Shown: positions 27,530 through 36,505 of the stretch, one piece after another | Numbering within the stretch: the first letter of the stretch is position 1 | How the letters are laid out: every line of letters starts with the position of its first letter | Assembly (NCBI GenBank): GCA_910584725.1 | Contig: CAJUBE010000005.1 | Span: 76,407 to 140,406 of the forward strand | Direction: 5' to 3' | From: an uncultured Lachnospiraceae bacterium | GTDB lineage: Bacteria; Bacillota; Clostridia; Lachnospirales; Lachnospiraceae | Length of the DNA: 64,000 nucleotides | The notes under the pieces: generated by a model | Told to the model about the DNA's origin: nothing | The model's input: only the letters and a program-made list of their open reading frames with translations | Databases searched by the model: none | Position numbers and translations under genes: made by a program

Positions 27530-27895
27530 AGCGCCGGACAAAAGGAAAAGTGTACTACAAACAAGACCGCAGTACCACCCATAGGCCGAAAGGCTTATGG
27601 GCGGCATGCGGCAAGGTGAAGGAGGGGGCGGACGGCCTTCCGGCAGCCCACCCCCTATCTTTACGCCAAAAATTGGAAGAAAAAAGGAAATTTCCGCCAG
27701 ATAAGGCCGGGAACGGAAGAAACACCGGAAGTCTTAGGTATGGAAGAAAAAGGCGGAAGGTGAAATGACGGAACAGGAAATACGGGTGTGGAAGAAAACG
27801 AAAAAAGGAAAGACAGAATTTAAAAAGGAATCATCAGAACGGAAATAGGAAAACAGAATCTAAAAGAAAGAAAGCAGAACGGAAACCGGAAAACC
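27530..27895 (+). other. Intergenic region before the exopolysaccharide locus
   Basis: This is 366 bases without a supported gene. It contains a hairpin with a GAAA tetraloop (CCCATAGGCC at 27578-27587 with GGCTTATGGG at 27592-27601, one wobble), extended by an outer CCGCA/TGCGG pairing. There is no T run, so it is not a standard terminator; it may be a structured 3' end or leader. The rest is purine-rich on the + strand, with GGAAA-type repetition. A 72-codon open frame here has no ribosome site and biased composition, so I do not call it. Confidence 0.6.
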
Positions 27896-29125
27896 ATGAA
27901 CAGGAAAATAACGACCAGACGAGAAGATAGATCAGAAAACAACATAACAAAGCAGAAGATAACGATGCGGGCGGCGCGGACAGCCGCGGCTGCCTTTGCA
28001 GCCCTTACCCTGCCCCTCCTTATGCCCCTGACGGCATACGCGGGGGATATCAACAGCGCGGAACAGAGCATTCTGTCCGCCATCTCGGAACAGCAGGAAT
28101 ATCAGGGCGCTTACTATAAGGTGACGGACGGGTACCGCGCTAAGGTGGAGGAGTACCTTTCCAGGGACGACATCGACATGAGCCGGCGAGAGGCCGACGA
28201 CTACATCGCCCAGTTCCACGCCAACATCGGCGTGGGCATTTCTGCGGGATATATGGAGAAGGTAGGCGACGCGGAGGGCGCGGACGCTGGAACCGGAGAC
28301 GGCACGGGCGCGGATAACGGCGCTGGCACGGGCGGCGGTACGGGAACCGGCACAGGCGGCAGCGGCGGAACCGGTACAGGAACGGATACCGGCGGCGCGG
28401 GTTTGGACGGCGAGGCCACTGCAGGAAGCGGCACAGAAAATAAAAACGGTGCGGAGAACGGTGCGGCCGGCACAGGAGCAGGTGCAGCCGGGAGTTCCGC
28501 AGCAGGCGCGGCAGCGATTCTGGGGACGGATCCCGAGGGGGACGGCCCGATTGAGGACAACACGGTGGGTTCCACCGCGGAGGGCGCCGTGGAGTACGTG
28601 GTGCTTCCCATGGATGAGCAGACCATGTACGTGCAGGGCATAGAGACGCTTTCCGTTCACGAGGAGGCCTATAAGGATTCCCCCGTCATCGGGGAAGTGA
28701 AGGAAGGAGAACCTGTCAAGGTTACCGGCGGGGCCAGCACCGGCTGGGCGCAGATCGCCTACGGGGAAAAGACAGGTTATGTATCCGCCGCTTATCTGCG
28801 GACACAGGGCTTTATGGACCGGAAAGAAGCGGAAAAGAAAGCGGAGGAAGAAGCGAAGAAAGCGGAAGAAGAGAAAGCCGCGGAGGAAGCAAGAAAAGCG
28901 GAAGAGGCAAAGAAAGCCGAAGAGGAAGCCAAAAAAGCGGAGGCAGAGGCAGCCGCGCAGGCCGAAGCGGAGGCTGAGCAGGCAAAGGATTACTCCAATG
29001 CGAAGCCGGTAGAAAATTCCATCAATCTTGGCATGATTGCACTGGTGATCGCGGCGGTATGCATTGCCGGGCTCGGCGGGGTTCTCTTCTGGCATAAAAA
29101 GAAGAGCAGATCCGGGAAGCGGTAG
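27896..29125 (+). CDS. SH3-domain cell-surface protein with C-terminal membrane anchor
   Basis: ATG at 27896 gives 409 residues. ATG at 27965 would start directly at a clean signal peptide (MRAARTAAAAFAALTLPLL, then TAYA). A small helical domain (about 50-120) is followed by a Gly/Thr/Ala low-complexity linker (about 125-225). A bacterial SH3-like domain follows (about 240-300, with LSVHEEA and WAQIAYGEKTGYVSAAYL). Next come a Lys/Glu/Ala-rich heptad-like stretch and a final membrane span (INLGMIALVIAAVCIAGL) with a basic tail. SH3 domains often bind peptidoglycan. It is first in the exopolysaccharide locus, suggesting a surface scaffold. Confidence 0.75.
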   Translation: MNRKITTRREDRSENNITKQKITMRAARTAAAAFAALTLPLLMPLTAYAGDINSAEQSILSAISEQQEYQGAYYKVTDGYRAKVEEYLSRDDIDMSRREADDYIAQFHANIGVGISAGYMEKVGDAEGADAGTGDGTGADNGAGTGGGTGTGTGGSGGTGTGTDTGGAGLDGEATAGSGTENKNGAENGAAGTGAGAAGSSAAGAAAILGTDPEGDGPIEDNTVGSTAEGAVEYVVLPMDEQTMYVQGIETLSVHEEAYKDSPVIGEVKEGEPVKVTGGASTGWAQIAYGEKTGYVSAAYLRTQGFMDRKEAEKKAEEEAKKAEEEKAAEEARKAEEAKKAEEEAKKAEAEAAAQAEAEAEQAKDYSNAKPVENSINLGMIALVIAAVCIAGLGGVLFWHKKKSRSGKR

Positions 29126-29145
29126 CCGGAGGCGGATTTGGAAAG

Positions 29146-29874
29146 ATGGAACAGTATACAGACATACACAGCCATATCCTGCCGGGCGTGGACGACGGCG
29201 CGGCGGATATGGAAATGACGATGGAAATGATCGGCATGGCGTACCGTCAGGGTGTCCGGGTTATGGTGGCGACGCCGCACTATTACCCGGGACATGTGAA
29301 GTATGCGAAGGAGTATGTGGACGAGGTATTCCGGAAGACCGTATCGGCGGTAAAGGAAAGCTACGGGGACTTCACGCTCCTTCTTGGCAATGAGATTTAT
29401 TACAGGGAGGGCGCGCAGGAGAAGATTCGGAACAAAAGGATCCATACCATGGCCGGCACGCCGTATCTGCTGCTGGAGTTTTCGCCCGGTGCCCACATCA
29501 ACGTGCTGCAGGGCGCGGTGCGAAGCTGCGTGGAGGAGGGGTATTATCCTATTCTCGCCCATATCGAGAGATACCAGTGTCTGTGGAAAAACGAAAAGGC
29601 CGTGGGGGAGCTGGTGCGGATGGGGGCCTACATGCAGGTGAATGCGGAAAATTTCACGGAAGGGTTCTTTTCCGCGGAAAGACGGTGGTGCCTGAGACTG
29701 GCAAGGGAAGGACTCATGCATTTTATCGGGAGCGATACCCACAACACAAAAGACCGCTGCCCCAACTTAAAACAGGCGGCGGATTACCTGAAAGAAAAGC
29801 TGGACGGGGACACGTTTTGCCGGATCATGTTTGACAACCCGGCAAAACTTCTGAAAGGCGAATACCTGAAGTGA
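29146..29874 (+). CDS. cpsB: CpsB/CapC-type tyrosine-protein phosphatase (PHP fold)
   Basis: This manganese-dependent PHP-family phosphatase dephosphorylates the bacterial tyrosine kinase that controls capsule or exopolysaccharide assembly. Visible metal-binding motifs are DIHSHILPGVDD (6-17), TPHYYP (about 44-49), GNEIYY (about 84-89), HIERY (about 138-142) and GSDTHN (about 194-199). The 242-residue length is normal. It stands 20 bases after the SH3 gene and upstream of the cpsC- and cpsD-like genes, the usual Gram-positive order. Confidence 0.92.
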   Translation: MEQYTDIHSHILPGVDDGAADMEMTMEMIGMAYRQGVRVMVATPHYYPGHVKYAKEYVDEVFRKTVSAVKESYGDFTLLLGNEIYYREGAQEKIRNKRIHTMAGTPYLLLEFSPGAHINVLQGAVRSCVEEGYYPILAHIERYQCLWKNEKAVGELVRMGAYMQVNAENFTEGFFSAERRWCLRLAREGLMHFIGSDTHNTKDRCPNLKQAADYLKEKLDGDTFCRIMFDNPAKLLKGEYLK

Positions 29875-30012
29875 GAGAAGCTTTTTGCGGGGCGAAAGCC
29901 TGAAATAAGAGAGACCCGGCGGATGCTGCCGGGGGAAAGAGACCGGACAGACAGGAACGGGATATGCCCGCAGAGACATGGCGAGCCTGTCACGGACATT
30001 TAGGAGGAACGA

Positions 30013-30780
30013 ATGAATAACCGGGAAGAGACAGTGGAAATAGATCTGTTGGAAATACTGTACCTGCTTGGCAGGCGGATATGGAGCATACTGGCGGCGG
30101 GCGTGATCGTGGGGCTGGTGGCCGGACTTGTGACACATTATGGAATTGAGGAAAAGTACAGTTCCACCTCAAAGCTGTATATTCTGTCCACATCGACGTC
30201 GATCACGTCGCTGGCGGACATACAGGTGGGGACATCGCTGACCAAGGACTATATCGAGCTGGTGCAGAGCAGACCCGTGGTGGAGGAAGTGATCCGGAAC
30301 CTGAACTTAAACCGCACCTACGAGGAAGTCTTAAAACAGATGACCTTTTCCAATCCCAATGACACGCGCATTCTGGTGATGACGGCGGAGGATCCGGATC
30401 CGGTGCTTGCAAAGGACATTGTGGACGAATTTGCCAAGGTGGCGAGGACGAACATTTCCACCATCATGAAGACGGAAGAGCCAAGCGTTGTGGAGCTTGG
30501 GTATATCAAAAACAAACCCGTGAGTCCGAACCTGTTAAAGAATGTCATCATCGGCGTGCTGCTCGGCATCTTTGTCATGTCCGCGATCGTGGTAGTGCTC
30601 TACATGGTGGATGATTCGGTGAAGAGCTCGGATGATATCGAAAAGTATCTGGGCCTGAACACACTGACAAGTATTCCGCTTTTGGAGGACGAAGGGGACA
30701 CCCAGAAAAAGAGCGGCATAAAGGTTCCGTTTGGAAAGAAGACTTCCAAACAGAAGAAAAAAGACGGCAGGAAAAAGTAA
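30013..30780 (+). CDS. cpsC: CpsC/Wzz-type chain-length and kinase-activator protein
   Basis: Two membrane spans (about 17-38 and 178-200) flank an extracellular loop, the layout of Wzz/YveK-type polysaccharide co-polymerases. In Gram-positives this protein activates the separate kinase CpsD through its cytoplasmic C-terminus. The C-terminus here is very Lys-rich. AGGAGG precedes the ATG. After the TAA the same frame stays open through the 35 codons up to the ATG of the kinase, so a single stop codon separates the two proteins. Confidence 0.9.
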   Translation: MNNREETVEIDLLEILYLLGRRIWSILAAGVIVGLVAGLVTHYGIEEKYSSTSKLYILSTSTSITSLADIQVGTSLTKDYIELVQSRPVVEEVIRNLNLNRTYEEVLKQMTFSNPNDTRILVMTAEDPDPVLAKDIVDEFAKVARTNISTIMKTEEPSVVELGYIKNKPVSPNLLKNVIIGVLLGIFVMSAIVVVLYMVDDSVKSSDDIEKYLGLNTLTSIPLLEDEGDTQKKSGIKVPFGKKTSKQKKKDGRKK

Positions 30781-30885
30781 AAGCGGCAAAGAAGAAGGAA
30801 GCCGGCAAAGAAAAAAGGAGAAGCGGAAGAAAGAAACCGTTCCGGAGCAGAGAGAAACGGGAACGGTTCAGGAGGAAAAAGACAG

Positions 30886-31725
30886 ATGGCTAACAGCATC
30901 TTGTTCCAAAATTTGGAAAAACAGACCTACGCCAGAAGGGAGGCGTTCAACTCCCTGCGCACGAACCTGCAGTTCTGCGGCGTGGACAATAAAGTAATCA
31001 TGTTTACGAGCTGCACCCCGGACGAGGGAAAAAGCACCGTGACCATGGAGCTTGCAAGGTCCCTAAACGACGACGGCAAGAAGGTGGTACTGGTGGACGC
31101 GGATCTGCGTAAATCCGTGTTCGTGGGAAGATACCGCATCCATTCCGAGGAGACCATGTTCGGCCTGTCCCATTACCTTTCCGGGCAGAAAAAGATGGAT
31201 GAAGTGATCAACCATACCAACATAGAAAACCTTGACATGATCATCGCCGGGCCCGTTGCGCCCAACCCAACGGAGCTTCTGGGGCGCGAGCTGTTCGTGA
31301 ACCTTCTGGCGGCGCTGAAGGAGCGCTACGACGTGGTGCTGGTGGACTGCCCGCCGCTTGGATGGGTCATCGACGCGGCCGTCGTTGCGCCAAACTGTGA
31401 CGGCGTGGTGCTGGTGGTGGAGAGCGGGGCGATCAGCTACCGCTACCTGCAGGATGTGAAAAAGCAGCTCGAAGTGACCGGCGTCAACATCCTGGGCGTG
31501 GTGCTCAATAAAGTGAAAGTGGAGGGCGGCGGCTACTATAACCGCTACTATTCCGGCCATTACAAAGGCTACTATAACAAGTACGGCAGATACGGATACG
31601 GCAAGTATGGAAAATATGGCAGGTACGGGGAGTACGGCCATTACGGGGAAGAACCAACCGAGCCCCTTGAAGACGTGGCTGCTTCCTCCGGGGAACCCGC
31701 AGAAAACCCGGGGGGGGGGGTATAA
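30886..31725 (+). CDS. cpsD: CpsD-type BY-kinase (capsular tyrosine autokinase)
   Basis: This bacterial tyrosine kinase has Walker A CTPDEGKST (43-51), Walker A' VVLVDADLR (67-75) and Walker B VVLVDCPPL (about 150-158). The C-terminal region (about 217-255) holds a dense Tyr cluster, many in YGK/YGR contexts, as expected for autophosphorylation. GGAGG lies ten bases upstream of the start. The gene ends ...NPGGGV inside an 11-G run. Adding one G, or losing two, would extend the protein by a tail that ends exactly at the start of the next gene. Confidence 0.92.
   Translation: MANSILFQNLEKQTYARREAFNSLRTNLQFCGVDNKVIMFTSCTPDEGKSTVTMELARSLNDDGKKVVLVDADLRKSVFVGRYRIHSEETMFGLSHYLSGQKKMDEVINHTNIENLDMIIAGPVAPNPTELLGRELFVNLLAALKERYDVVLVDCPPLGWVIDAAVVAPNCDGVVLVVESGAISYRYLQDVKKQLEVTGVNILGVVLNKVKVEGGGYYNRYYSGHYKGYYNKYGRYGYGKYGKYGRYGEYGHYGEEPTEPLEDVAASSGEPAENPGGGV
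31710..31720 (+). repeat. cpsD: Run of 11 G's in the 3' end of cpsD
   Basis: The run encodes Pro-Gly-Gly-Gly-Val and then TAA. With 10 G's the frame ends after a few codons. With 12 or 9 G's it continues through 23 more codons (starting ITGNGKAIDFDQL) and stops at 31791-31793, overlapping the GTG start of the sugar transferase as GTGA. The tract is a candidate slippage switch or a length miscall. Confidence 0.85.
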
Positions 31726-31789
31726 CGGGTAACGGAAAAGCGATTGATTTCGACCAGCTTTATCACAATGTCAGGAAGGAGAATGAACG

Positions 31790-33187
31790 GTGAAAGAACG
31801 TCATCAGAAAAACAGGACCAGAAAGAACCACTTTTCACGGATATCCTCCGCGTCGATTGTGCTGCTGCAGCTTCTGATGTTTGGGTATATCTGGATTTCT
31901 TATTACAACCTGTATGCTTTCCGCACGCACCGTTTAACGGGGGGCGCCGTATCGCTGCTTCTTTACTACCTGATCTACACAAGGCTGGTGCGAATCTACA
32001 GAGCGGATAAAGTGGCCCAGTATTCCATCGGGGAGACGGTCTTTTCCCAAATCCTTGCGTTTGGCATTACGGATCTGATCCTGTATGTGGAATGCTGCCT
32101 GATTGCGCGCAGATATGTCTCCATCCTGCCCGGTTTACTCACGGTGGTGGTACAGTTCCTTGTCACCTGCCTGTGGGCGGTCATTGCGAAAAGATATTAT
32201 CTGGGGCATATCACGCCGCAGGAGACCGTTGTCATTTACGGCGACATGAGTGTGAAAGGGTTTCTGCGGAAGATTGAAGAAAAACCATGGAACCTCTTTA
32301 ACATACATAAAAAGGTGTTTACAGGGGAAGGCGTGGAGGCGCTGAAAGCAGCCATAGACTGCTCTGAGACGGTGATCCTGTACCAGATTGATTACAGCTT
32401 ACGGGAAGAATTGATGTACTACTGCATCAACCAGCAGAAAGTGTTCTATGTGACGCCTACCATTACGGATATCCTGGCAGGCGGCTTTGAGAACCGTCAT
32501 TTCATAGACAGCCCTCTGATGAAGTATAACTGCTATCAGGAGTCTTTGGGCATGGCCTTTTTCAAGCGGTGCATGGATATCGGTGTGTCCCTGTTCGGGC
32601 TGATTGTCACCCTGCCCATCACCCTGCTTACCATGCTTGCCATCAAGCTGGAGGACGGCGGCAGTATCTTTTTCAGGCAGGAGCGTTACACAAAAGACTG
32701 GAAACGGTTTTCCATCATCAAGTTCCGAAGCATGGTCATGGACGCGGAGAAGGACGGGGCTATGCTGTGTAAGGCGAATGACAGCCGGATCACGAAAGTA
32801 GGCGCGGTGATCAGACGCTTCCGCATCGACGAGATTCCTCAGCTTCTCAACGTGCTGAAAGGCGACATGACCCTCGTGGGGCCCAGACCCGAGCGGGTGG
32901 AGAATGTGGAAAAATACACGGAGGAGATGCCCCAGTTTGCGTACCGCCTGCAGGTGAAGGGCGGGCTTACCGGCTACGCGCAGCTTTACGGGAAGTATAA
33001 TACAACCGCCTATGACAAGCTGCGTCTGGATCTGATTTACATAGAAAACAGAAGCCTGATCCTTGACCTGAAGCTGATCATGCTGACCTTAAAGATGCTG
33101 TTCATCCCGGAGAGCACCGAAGGGTTCAGCGAGGAGGCTGTGGGGCTGATGAAGGTGGAATTGAAGAAGAGGGATTTGACGGCATGA
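31790..33187 (+). CDS. Priming polyprenyl-phosphate sugar-1-phosphate transferase
   Basis: Start is GTG with AGGAAGGAG upstream. The N-terminal half has several membrane spans (about 18-120) and a CoA-binding-like region. From about residue 250 the conserved Bac_transf domain appears: FFKRCMDIGVSLFGL, then FFRQERYTKDWKRF, FRSMVMDAEKDG, RRFRIDEIPQLLNVLKGD and LVGPRPE. These enzymes load the first sugar phosphate onto undecaprenyl phosphate and start repeat-unit synthesis. The closest families are WbaP/CpsE/EpsL types. The 3' end overlaps the next gene as ATGA. Confidence 0.93.
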   Translation: MKERHQKNRTRKNHFSRISSASIVLLQLLMFGYIWISYYNLYAFRTHRLTGGAVSLLLYYLIYTRLVRIYRADKVAQYSIGETVFSQILAFGITDLILYVECCLIARRYVSILPGLLTVVVQFLVTCLWAVIAKRYYLGHITPQETVVIYGDMSVKGFLRKIEEKPWNLFNIHKKVFTGEGVEALKAAIDCSETVILYQIDYSLREELMYYCINQQKVFYVTPTITDILAGGFENRHFIDSPLMKYNCYQESLGMAFFKRCMDIGVSLFGLIVTLPITLLTMLAIKLEDGGSIFFRQERYTKDWKRFSIIKFRSMVMDAEKDGAMLCKANDSRITKVGAVIRRFRIDEIPQLLNVLKGDMTLVGPRPERVENVEKYTEEMPQFAYRLQVKGGLTGYAQLYGKYNTTAYDKLRLDLIYIENRSLILDLKLIMLTLKMLFIPESTEGFSEEAVGLMKVELKKRDLTA

Positions 33188-34056
33188 GGGAAATGGAGAA
33201 AACCGCGGATACACAGGTTTCCCAGATGAAATACAGTGTGCTTATGTCGGTTTACGCGAAGGATAAGCCGGAATATCTTTTCGAAGCGATCAAAAGTATG
33301 TTGGCACAGACTGTACCGCCAGAACAGTTTGTGATCGTGATAGACGGGCCGGTGTTGGACGAGCTCATGCAGCCCATTTATGAATACCAGCGTTATTATG
33401 TGGATTTATTTACCATTGTCCTGCTGGAAAAAAACGGCGGTTTGGGACATGCACTGAATGAGGGATTAAAGCATTGCAGGAACGAGCTGGTTGCACGGAT
33501 GGACGCGGATGATATCTCAATGCCGGAGCGGTGTGAGAAGGAGCTTGCATGTTTCTGCGAAGACGAAAGGCTGGATATCTGCGGGTGTAACCTTGATGAG
33601 TTTGAGGGAGAGCCGGAAAATGTTTTGACTGCAAGAATAGTACCGTCGGAGTATGAGCAGATCAAGCGGTTTATGCGGAGGCGACAGGCGTTTAATCATG
33701 CCACGGTAATCTATAAGAAATCGGCGGTCATCAAGGCTGGCGGATATATACCATTGAAGAGGAAAGAGGATTTTGATCTGTTTTCAAGAATGTTGACAGA
33801 AGGCTGCCATGCAAAAAATCTCGAGGCCTCTTTATATTTGTGCCGTGTAGATCGGAATGGCTATAAAAGAAGGAAAAGCTGGGATAATCTGAGAAGTGCC
33901 ATATATGTATATTGGAGACATTTGAAAAGGCATGGGTGCACGTTAGGAGATTTTTTAATAATATGCAGTGCCGAGATGCTTTTTTTAATTTTGCCGGATG
34001 TAATGATGAAATGGATTTCAGATAATTTTCTCCGTTCTAAAGCACATAAGATATGA
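33184..34056 (+). CDS. Family 2 glycosyltransferase (GT-A)
   Basis: The N-terminal GT-A fold shows VLMSVYAKDKPEYLFEAIKSML and IVIDGPV, a DAD-type motif RMDADDISMP (about 104-113) and KRKEDFDLFSRML (about 196-208). It adds a sugar to the growing lipid-linked unit; donor and acceptor cannot be told. It overlaps the priming transferase gene by 4 bases. Base composition becomes AT-rich within its 3' half, marking the start of the variable cargo. Confidence 0.88.
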   Translation: MREMEKTADTQVSQMKYSVLMSVYAKDKPEYLFEAIKSMLAQTVPPEQFVIVIDGPVLDELMQPIYEYQRYYVDLFTIVLLEKNGGLGHALNEGLKHCRNELVARMDADDISMPERCEKELACFCEDERLDICGCNLDEFEGEPENVLTARIVPSEYEQIKRFMRRRQAFNHATVIYKKSAVIKAGGYIPLKRKEDFDLFSRMLTEGCHAKNLEASLYLCRVDRNGYKRRKSWDNLRSAIYVYWRHLKRHGCTLGDFLIICSAEMLFLILPDVMMKWISDNFLRSKAHKI

Positions 34057-34104
34057 CGAATGATCAAATTTAATTTAGTTAAATTAAAAGGATTGATATA
34101 AATT

Positions 34105-35307
34105 ATGATTAGCATGAATTACTTTTGGCATAAAGTAAAAGATGTCAAAATGTCGGATGTAAAAGCGGTGCCAACAATGATGATGGCTATACTTATTTCT
34201 TCCTTTTATAAAAGGAAATACAAAGATACCTGGCTGATATGCGAGGAGCCACAGGAGGCAAGAGATAATGGGTATTGGTTTTTTCGTAAAATGTGTGAGA
34301 ATCATCCGGAACAGCACTGCATATATGCGATAGATAATACTTCTGTTGATTATGTAAAGGTAAAAGACTTAGGTGAGGTCGTTCAGTATGGAAGCCTTAG
34401 GCATTGGATTGTCTATTTTACATGCCGCCATAATATCAGTTCGCAAAAAGGGGGAAAGCCCAATGCAGCGTTGTGCTCGTTCATTGAACTGAATGGTTTC
34501 TATAATGCGCATAATGTTTATTTACAGCATGGAATGATCAAAGATAATTTGGAATGGCTGCATGCTGACCGTTTTCAAACGGATATGTTTATCACGTCTG
34601 CCGTTCCGGAAAAAGAATATATAGAAGAAAATTATGGTTATCCGCCAGGAATTATAAAATTAACAGGTATGCCAAGGTTTGATAATTTACACCATATAAC
34701 TTCGAGTGAAAATAAGATTGTCATCATGCCTACGTGGAGACAGTGGTTTAAGCTGAAATCCAGAAAAGTCAAGGAGATTAATGATAATTTTGCAGAATCT
34801 GACTATTTGAAAAAATGGGGCGAATTGTTAAACAATTCGGAATTTAATGCACTTATAGAGCAACATCAGTTAAAAGTTATATTTTATCCGCACCGTAACA
34901 TGCAGATGTATTTGAAAGAATTTAGACAGACAATAAAAGGTAATGTGGAAATTGCATCATGGAAAGATTATGATTTGCAGGAATTGCTTATCACTTCAAA
35001 GATGATGATTACGGATTACTCCAGTGTTTTTTTTGATATGATCTATATGAAAAAACCGATCCTTTTTTATCAATTTGACCTGGAACAGTTTCAGAAATAC
35101 CAGTATGAAGAAGGCTATTTCAAATATGAAGATAATCCATTTGGAAAAAGCTGCAAGGACATAGATACATTAATTAATGAATTTCACACGATTTTGGAAA
35201 ATGATTTTTCGTGTACACAGGATTTTTTAAAGGCGCATTCTGAATATTTTAAATTTTTCGATGACCAGAATAGTGAAAGAATTTTTAATGAAATAAGAAA
35301 AGACTAA
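34105..35307 (+). CDS. CDP-glycerol:poly(glycerophosphate) glycerophosphotransferase family (TagB/TagF-like)
   Basis: This 400-residue protein carries the family motifs LQHGMIKDNLEW (about 146-157), KLTGMPRFDNL (about 190-200) and the C-terminal MITDYSSVFFDMIYMKKPILFYQFD region (about 302-326). The family transfers glycerol- or ribitol-phosphate from CDP-polyols, as in teichoic acid and some capsules. Its presence suggests that the repeat unit carries a polyol phosphate. No CDP-glycerol synthesis gene is in the window. The start could also be ATG at 34114. The DNA is strongly AT-rich. Confidence 0.85.
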   Translation: MISMNYFWHKVKDVKMSDVKAVPTMMMAILISSFYKRKYKDTWLICEEPQEARDNGYWFFRKMCENHPEQHCIYAIDNTSVDYVKVKDLGEVVQYGSLRHWIVYFTCRHNISSQKGGKPNAALCSFIELNGFYNAHNVYLQHGMIKDNLEWLHADRFQTDMFITSAVPEKEYIEENYGYPPGIIKLTGMPRFDNLHHITSSENKIVIMPTWRQWFKLKSRKVKEINDNFAESDYLKKWGELLNNSEFNALIEQHQLKVIFYPHRNMQMYLKEFRQTIKGNVEIASWKDYDLQELLITSKMMITDYSSVFFDMIYMKKPILFYQFDLEQFQKYQYEEGYFKYEDNPFGKSCKDIDTLINEFHTILENDFSCTQDFLKAHSEYFKFFDDQNSERIFNEIRKD

Positions 35308-35325
35308 ATAGAGGCTTAGTTTTTT

Positions 35326-36444
35326 ATGATAAAAGTACTACATGTAGTGGGGAGAATGCATTATGGCGGAACAGAAACTTTAATTATGAATTTGTATCGC
35401 CATATAGACCGTGAGCGGTTGCAATTTGATTTTCTGGTTTATTATGCAAATCCTGGTGGTTATGATGATGAAATAAGACAGTTAGGGGGTAATGTTTATG
35501 TTATAGAAAAAACTTTAAATCCTATTAAATATTTGTATAAATTAGCCGCCTTTTTTTCAATGCATCATGAGTATGACTTTGTTCATGTACATATTCTGTG
35601 GCTTGCCTGGATATATTTCCCTTTTGCGTGGAAATATAAATTAAAAAAAATAGCACATTTACATTCAGATAAAATTGGAAAAACAGGCATATCGCTTTGG
35701 ATGCGCAGAATATTTGAAAAAATAAGTATAGTAAATGCGGATGTAATATTTTCCTGTTCCAAGAAAGCGGCGCTATGTCATAAGTTGGATAGGCGAAAAA
35801 CATATTTGCTGAAGAATGGTATTGACGGTAAAAGATTTTATTACGATTATACCATTCGAAAAGAGGTAAGGGCGGAACTCAAAATTGGTCAAAAGAAAGT
35901 AATCTTATGCACTGCTCGTTTTGATACTAATAAAAATCACACATTTCTAATTGATATTATGGAAAAAATAGTGCAAAAGGATAAATACACAATTCTGGTA
36001 TTAATTGGTGAAGGTCCGTTAGAAGAGGATATCAGAAAAAAGGTTAGGAATCTGGAATTGGAGTCGTATGTGATATTTTTGGGAGGACGTAATGATGTAG
36101 CCCGTCTTTTGCAAAGTGCTGATGCATATGTTATGCCTTCATTTCATGAGGGACTTGGTATTGCGTATATTGAATCCCAGGCAGCGGGTGTAAAGACATT
36201 TGCATCTGACGAAGCATATACTAGTGAGGCCCATATATCGGATTTACTTTTGCATAAGTCGCTGGGGGATGGTGCGAAAGAGTGGGCGGATTGGATATTA
36301 ACAAATATATCATACGAACGGAAAAACATGGAGAAGGAATTAGTAATGAGCGGCTTTGAGATTATAGGTACTGCCAATGCTTTGCAGAGCTTTTATCTCA
36401 AAGAAAAGCCAATAGATGACTTATTTGAATTGGCATTATTATAG
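35326..36444 (+). CDS. Family 4-type glycosyltransferase (GT-B)
   Basis: The N-terminus has VLHVVGRMHYGGTETLIMNLYRH, with the Gly-rich motif near residues 8-16. The C-terminal GT-B half has TARFDTNKNHTFLI (about 188-201), LIGEGPLEEDIR and the acceptor-side Glu motif PSFHEGLGIAYIESQAAG (about 274-291). This is the GT4 (EpsF/CapM-like) architecture of retaining glycosyltransferases that use nucleotide sugars. Sugar specificity is unknown. It extends slightly past the upstream limit of the polymerase reading frame, but the polymerase start I favour lies after its stop. Confidence 0.9.
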   Translation: MIKVLHVVGRMHYGGTETLIMNLYRHIDRERLQFDFLVYYANPGGYDDEIRQLGGNVYVIEKTLNPIKYLYKLAAFFSMHHEYDFVHVHILWLAWIYFPFAWKYKLKKIAHLHSDKIGKTGISLWMRRIFEKISIVNADVIFSCSKKAALCHKLDRRKTYLLKNGIDGKRFYYDYTIRKEVRAELKIGQKKVILCTARFDTNKNHTFLIDIMEKIVQKDKYTILVLIGEGPLEEDIRKKVRNLELESYVIFLGGRNDVARLLQSADAYVMPSFHEGLGIAYIESQAAGVKTFASDEAYTSEAHISDLLLHKSLGDGAKEWADWILTNISYERKNMEKELVMSGFEIIGTANALQSFYLKEKPIDDLFELALL

Positions 36445-36505
36445 AGCCGACTGTAATGTAAGGTCGCGAAACTGGTTATTATTTGAAAAGATGCTGGAGA
36501 CTCAT

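Noticed and set aside
27550..27768. 72-codon open frame before the exopolysaccharide locus
   Set aside because: No ribosome site, Lys/Arg/Gly-biased composition from purine-rich DNA, and it runs through the hairpin at 27578-27601.
27932..29095. 387-codon open frame on the - strand opposite the SH3 protein gene
   Set aside because: It mirrors the GC-rich low-complexity linker; composition is Arg/Cys/Leu-rich and no family motif is present.
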